From NCBI GenBank assembly GCA_034437715.1, contig DAOTTR010000461.1, positions 1 through 6,081 on the forward strand: a stretch of DNA of 6,081 bases, given 5' to 3'. Within the stretch, counting starts at the first letter, position 1. The number at the start of each line of letters is the position of its first letter. The notes below the pieces were generated by a model. The model was given only the letters and a program-made list of their open reading frames with translations. It had not been told where the DNA came from and did no database searches. The DNA is from JAHBVH01 sp034437715. Lineage in GTDB: Bacteria > Chloroflexota > Anaerolineae > Caldilineales > Caldilineaceae. This document shows, piece after piece, positions 5,253 through 6,081 of this stretch. The position numbers were made by a program, and so were the translations under genes.

Positions 5253-5828
5253 ATGCCTGTTCATTCCGCCACCCCGGCTTGGCGTTTGTGGGCCTATCGT
5301 GTACGTCAATTTTTGATGGGTTGGCGCGCTACAGTACAACCAACTGAGTTGGCCGCCGCGTTACACTATTTGCCTGTGTCTGCCAGTGTGCGTTTTCAGC
5401 AATTGCCCAAGGATGCCCAGCGGCATAGTCTCAACGTCCTGCAAACGCTGCAACGGCGTGCGACAACAGTGCCGATTGTGCCCGATCTAGCCGCAGCCGC
5501 GCTGTTACATGATGTTGGCAAACTCGCCGCCGACAGAGCGGAACTACGTATCAATTTATGGGTGCGTGGTCCGCTTGTTTTGTTGGAAGCCTTTGCGCCC
5601 TACTTGCTAACGCGTTGGGCGGCAGCGGATCGCCAGCAAGGGTGGCGCTATCTGCTCTATGTGCATGAAAGGCATCCGGCCATCGGGGCGCAGTGGGCCA
5701 AGGAATGGGGCTGTTCGGCGTTAACCTGCTGGTTGATCGAGCATCACCAGGATGTGATAGCCACCGAGCCGACCAGCGAAGCCGAACATCTGCTGCGTTC
5801 CTTGCAGGCGGCCGATAGCGCGAATTGA
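5253..5828 (+). CDS. HD-domain metal-dependent phosphohydrolase
   Basis: A 191-residue, probably cytoplasmic protein. The HD metal ligands run in order: H58 (AQRHSLNVL), H86-D87 (LLHDVGKLAA), H141 (VHERHPAIGAQWA), H164 or H165 (IEHHQD) and D188 (LQAADSAN). The H-HD-H-H-D series with a HPAIGA motif resembles two-metal HD hydrolases of the YqeK (dinucleotide tetraphosphatase) and HDIG types, so a nucleotide or cyclic dinucleotide is a likely substrate, unproven. A hydrophobic stretch around 103-120 lies between HD and HPAIGA as an extra insertion and might touch the membrane. The protein ends right after the last ligand, which is short for the family. The ATG is 4 nt past the protease stop with no clear Shine-Dalgarno, suggesting translational coupling to the protease. 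Confidence 0.85.
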   Translation: MPVHSATPAWRLWAYRVRQFLMGWRATVQPTELAAALHYLPVSASVRFQQLPKDAQRHSLNVLQTLQRRATTVPIVPDLAAAALLHDVGKLAADRAELRINLWVRGPLVLLEAFAPYLLTRWAAADRQQGWRYLLYVHERHPAIGAQWAKEWGCSALTCWLIEHHQDVIATEPTSEAEHLLRSLQAADSAN

Positions 5829-5846
5829 GTAGCAGTGAATGTTTAC

Positions 5847-5926
5847 AGCGCAACGTTTGGACGATACATTGGATGACTATGACGGATGACCACGACCAGC
5901 GACACAATTGACAAAACGTTAGCGCT
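5847..5926. repeat. Inverted repeat flanking a 13-bp tandem repeat
   Basis: AGCGCAACGTTT (5847-5858) and AAACGTTAGCGCT (5914-5926) are reverse complements apart from one extra base. Between them lie GGATGACTATGAC (5871-5883) and GGATGACCACGAC (5884-5896), a direct tandem repeat matching at 11 of 13 positions. The group lies just past the HD gene and before the next promoter-like site, so it may be a regulator binding region or a weak transcript end. No T tract is present. Confidence 0.55.
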
Positions 5927-5947
5927 CCAGATTTCGCTTGCTATACT
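5919..5947 (+). promoter_or_regulatory. Promoter-like site upstream of the 3' hairpin
   Basis: TATACT (5942-5947) is a good -10; TTAGCG 17 nt upstream (5919-5924) is a poor -35. A start near 5954 would begin a transcript that includes the folded region at 5961-6075. A perfect TTGACA at 5908-5913 is 28 nt away, too far to pair with this box in a standard promoter. Confidence 0.4.
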
Positions 5948-5953
5948 GCGTTC

Positions 5954-6075
5954 AATTTGAGAAGCGGAGTTGCGCTATAGCGTGCCGGGGACTGCCCAAC
6001 TGTAGATCTCTACTGAGAACTTTTCCTGGGCACTCCCCGGCACGCTGATCATTGCTACATCAAACTCCGGTTTTC
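5954..6075 (+). ncRNA. Candidate structured RNA or leader
   Basis: A 20-bp stem with a single C-C mismatch joins 5979-5998 to 6027-6046 (AGCGTGCCGGGG pairs with CCCCGGCACGCT). Its 28-nt loop carries a small GTAG/CTAC hairpin (6002-6013). An outer stem CGGAGTT (5965-5971) with AACTCCG (6063-6069), possibly extended by GAA/TTC, closes the whole. The nested layout and the upstream -10 suggest a stable small RNA or the 5' leader of a gene beyond the window. It matches no riboswitch, tmRNA, SRP RNA or RNase P signature that I recognise. A palindromic DNA repeat is the main alternative. The ends given are estimates. Confidence 0.35.
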
Positions 6076-6081
6076 ATGCTG

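Noticed and set aside
5839..5889. Micro-ORF of 16 codons starting MFTAQRLDD
   Set aside because: No ribosome-binding site, and the length is expected by chance; it overlaps the tandem 13-mer, which explains its repeated acidic residues.
5873..5911. Micro-ORF of 12 codons, MTMTDDHDQRHN
   Set aside because: It arises directly from the 13-bp tandem repeat and has no ribosome-binding site.
5908..5913. Perfect TTGACA as the -35 of the 3' promoter
   Set aside because: It is 28 nt from the TATACT box, well outside normal spacing, and no other -10 lies at 16-18 nt.
5979..6046. Terminator for the protease-HD operon
   Set aside because: The stem is strong, but no T tract follows on either strand, the loop is 28 nt, and it lies 150 nt past the stop codon behind a promoter-like site.

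Overview
The window (6081 bp, moderate G+C in genes, A+T-richer between them) carries six protein genes and several structured or repetitive intergenic stretches. The best guess for the source is a member of Chloroflexota. This rests on a soluble GAF histidine kinase with a cysteine-bearing GAF domain next to a NarL-type regulator, a short membrane M50 protease followed by an HD protein, promoters that lie almost on top of start codons, and intergenic arrays of 7-, 8- and 9-base units. No ribosomal or marker gene is present, so this assignment is an inference.

Left and centre, all on the minus strand and read from high to low coordinates: a membrane-anchored clan GH-A glycosidase (4338-3175); a membrane-anchored family 3 solute-binding protein that overlaps it by ATGA (3178-2372); a 192-bp element with perfect 17-bp terminal inverted repeats enclosing two REP-like palindromes (2156-2347); a GAF/HisKA_3 histidine kinase (2118-991); a 93-nt spacer with a long imperfect hairpin; its NarL/FixJ response regulator (897-265); and a textbook intrinsic terminator (156-189). 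Further left (16-81) are two inverted arrays of three 9-mers each.

Right, on the plus strand: a divergent intergenic region (4339-4546) filled by an 8-mer array and a 7-mer array that are partly complementary, with a TATAAT box on each strand only 6-9 nt from each start codon. Then come a site-2-protease-like M50 peptidase (4547-5248), an HD-domain phosphohydrolase four bases later (5253-5828), and a 253-bp tail. The tail holds a 13-bp tandem repeat, an inverted repeat, a promoter-like site and a 20-bp GC-rich hairpin nested in a second stem, which may be a small RNA or leader cut by the window edge.

Working model: the kinase and regulator form one operon ending at the terminator. The glycosidase and binding protein form a second, translationally coupled pair whose products both sit on the outer face of the membrane. 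The protease and HD protein form a third. Nothing in the sequence ties the three units into one pathway. The most unusual material is intergenic: the bounded composite element, the periodic arrays, the paired near-leaderless promoters and the 3' structured RNA candidate.
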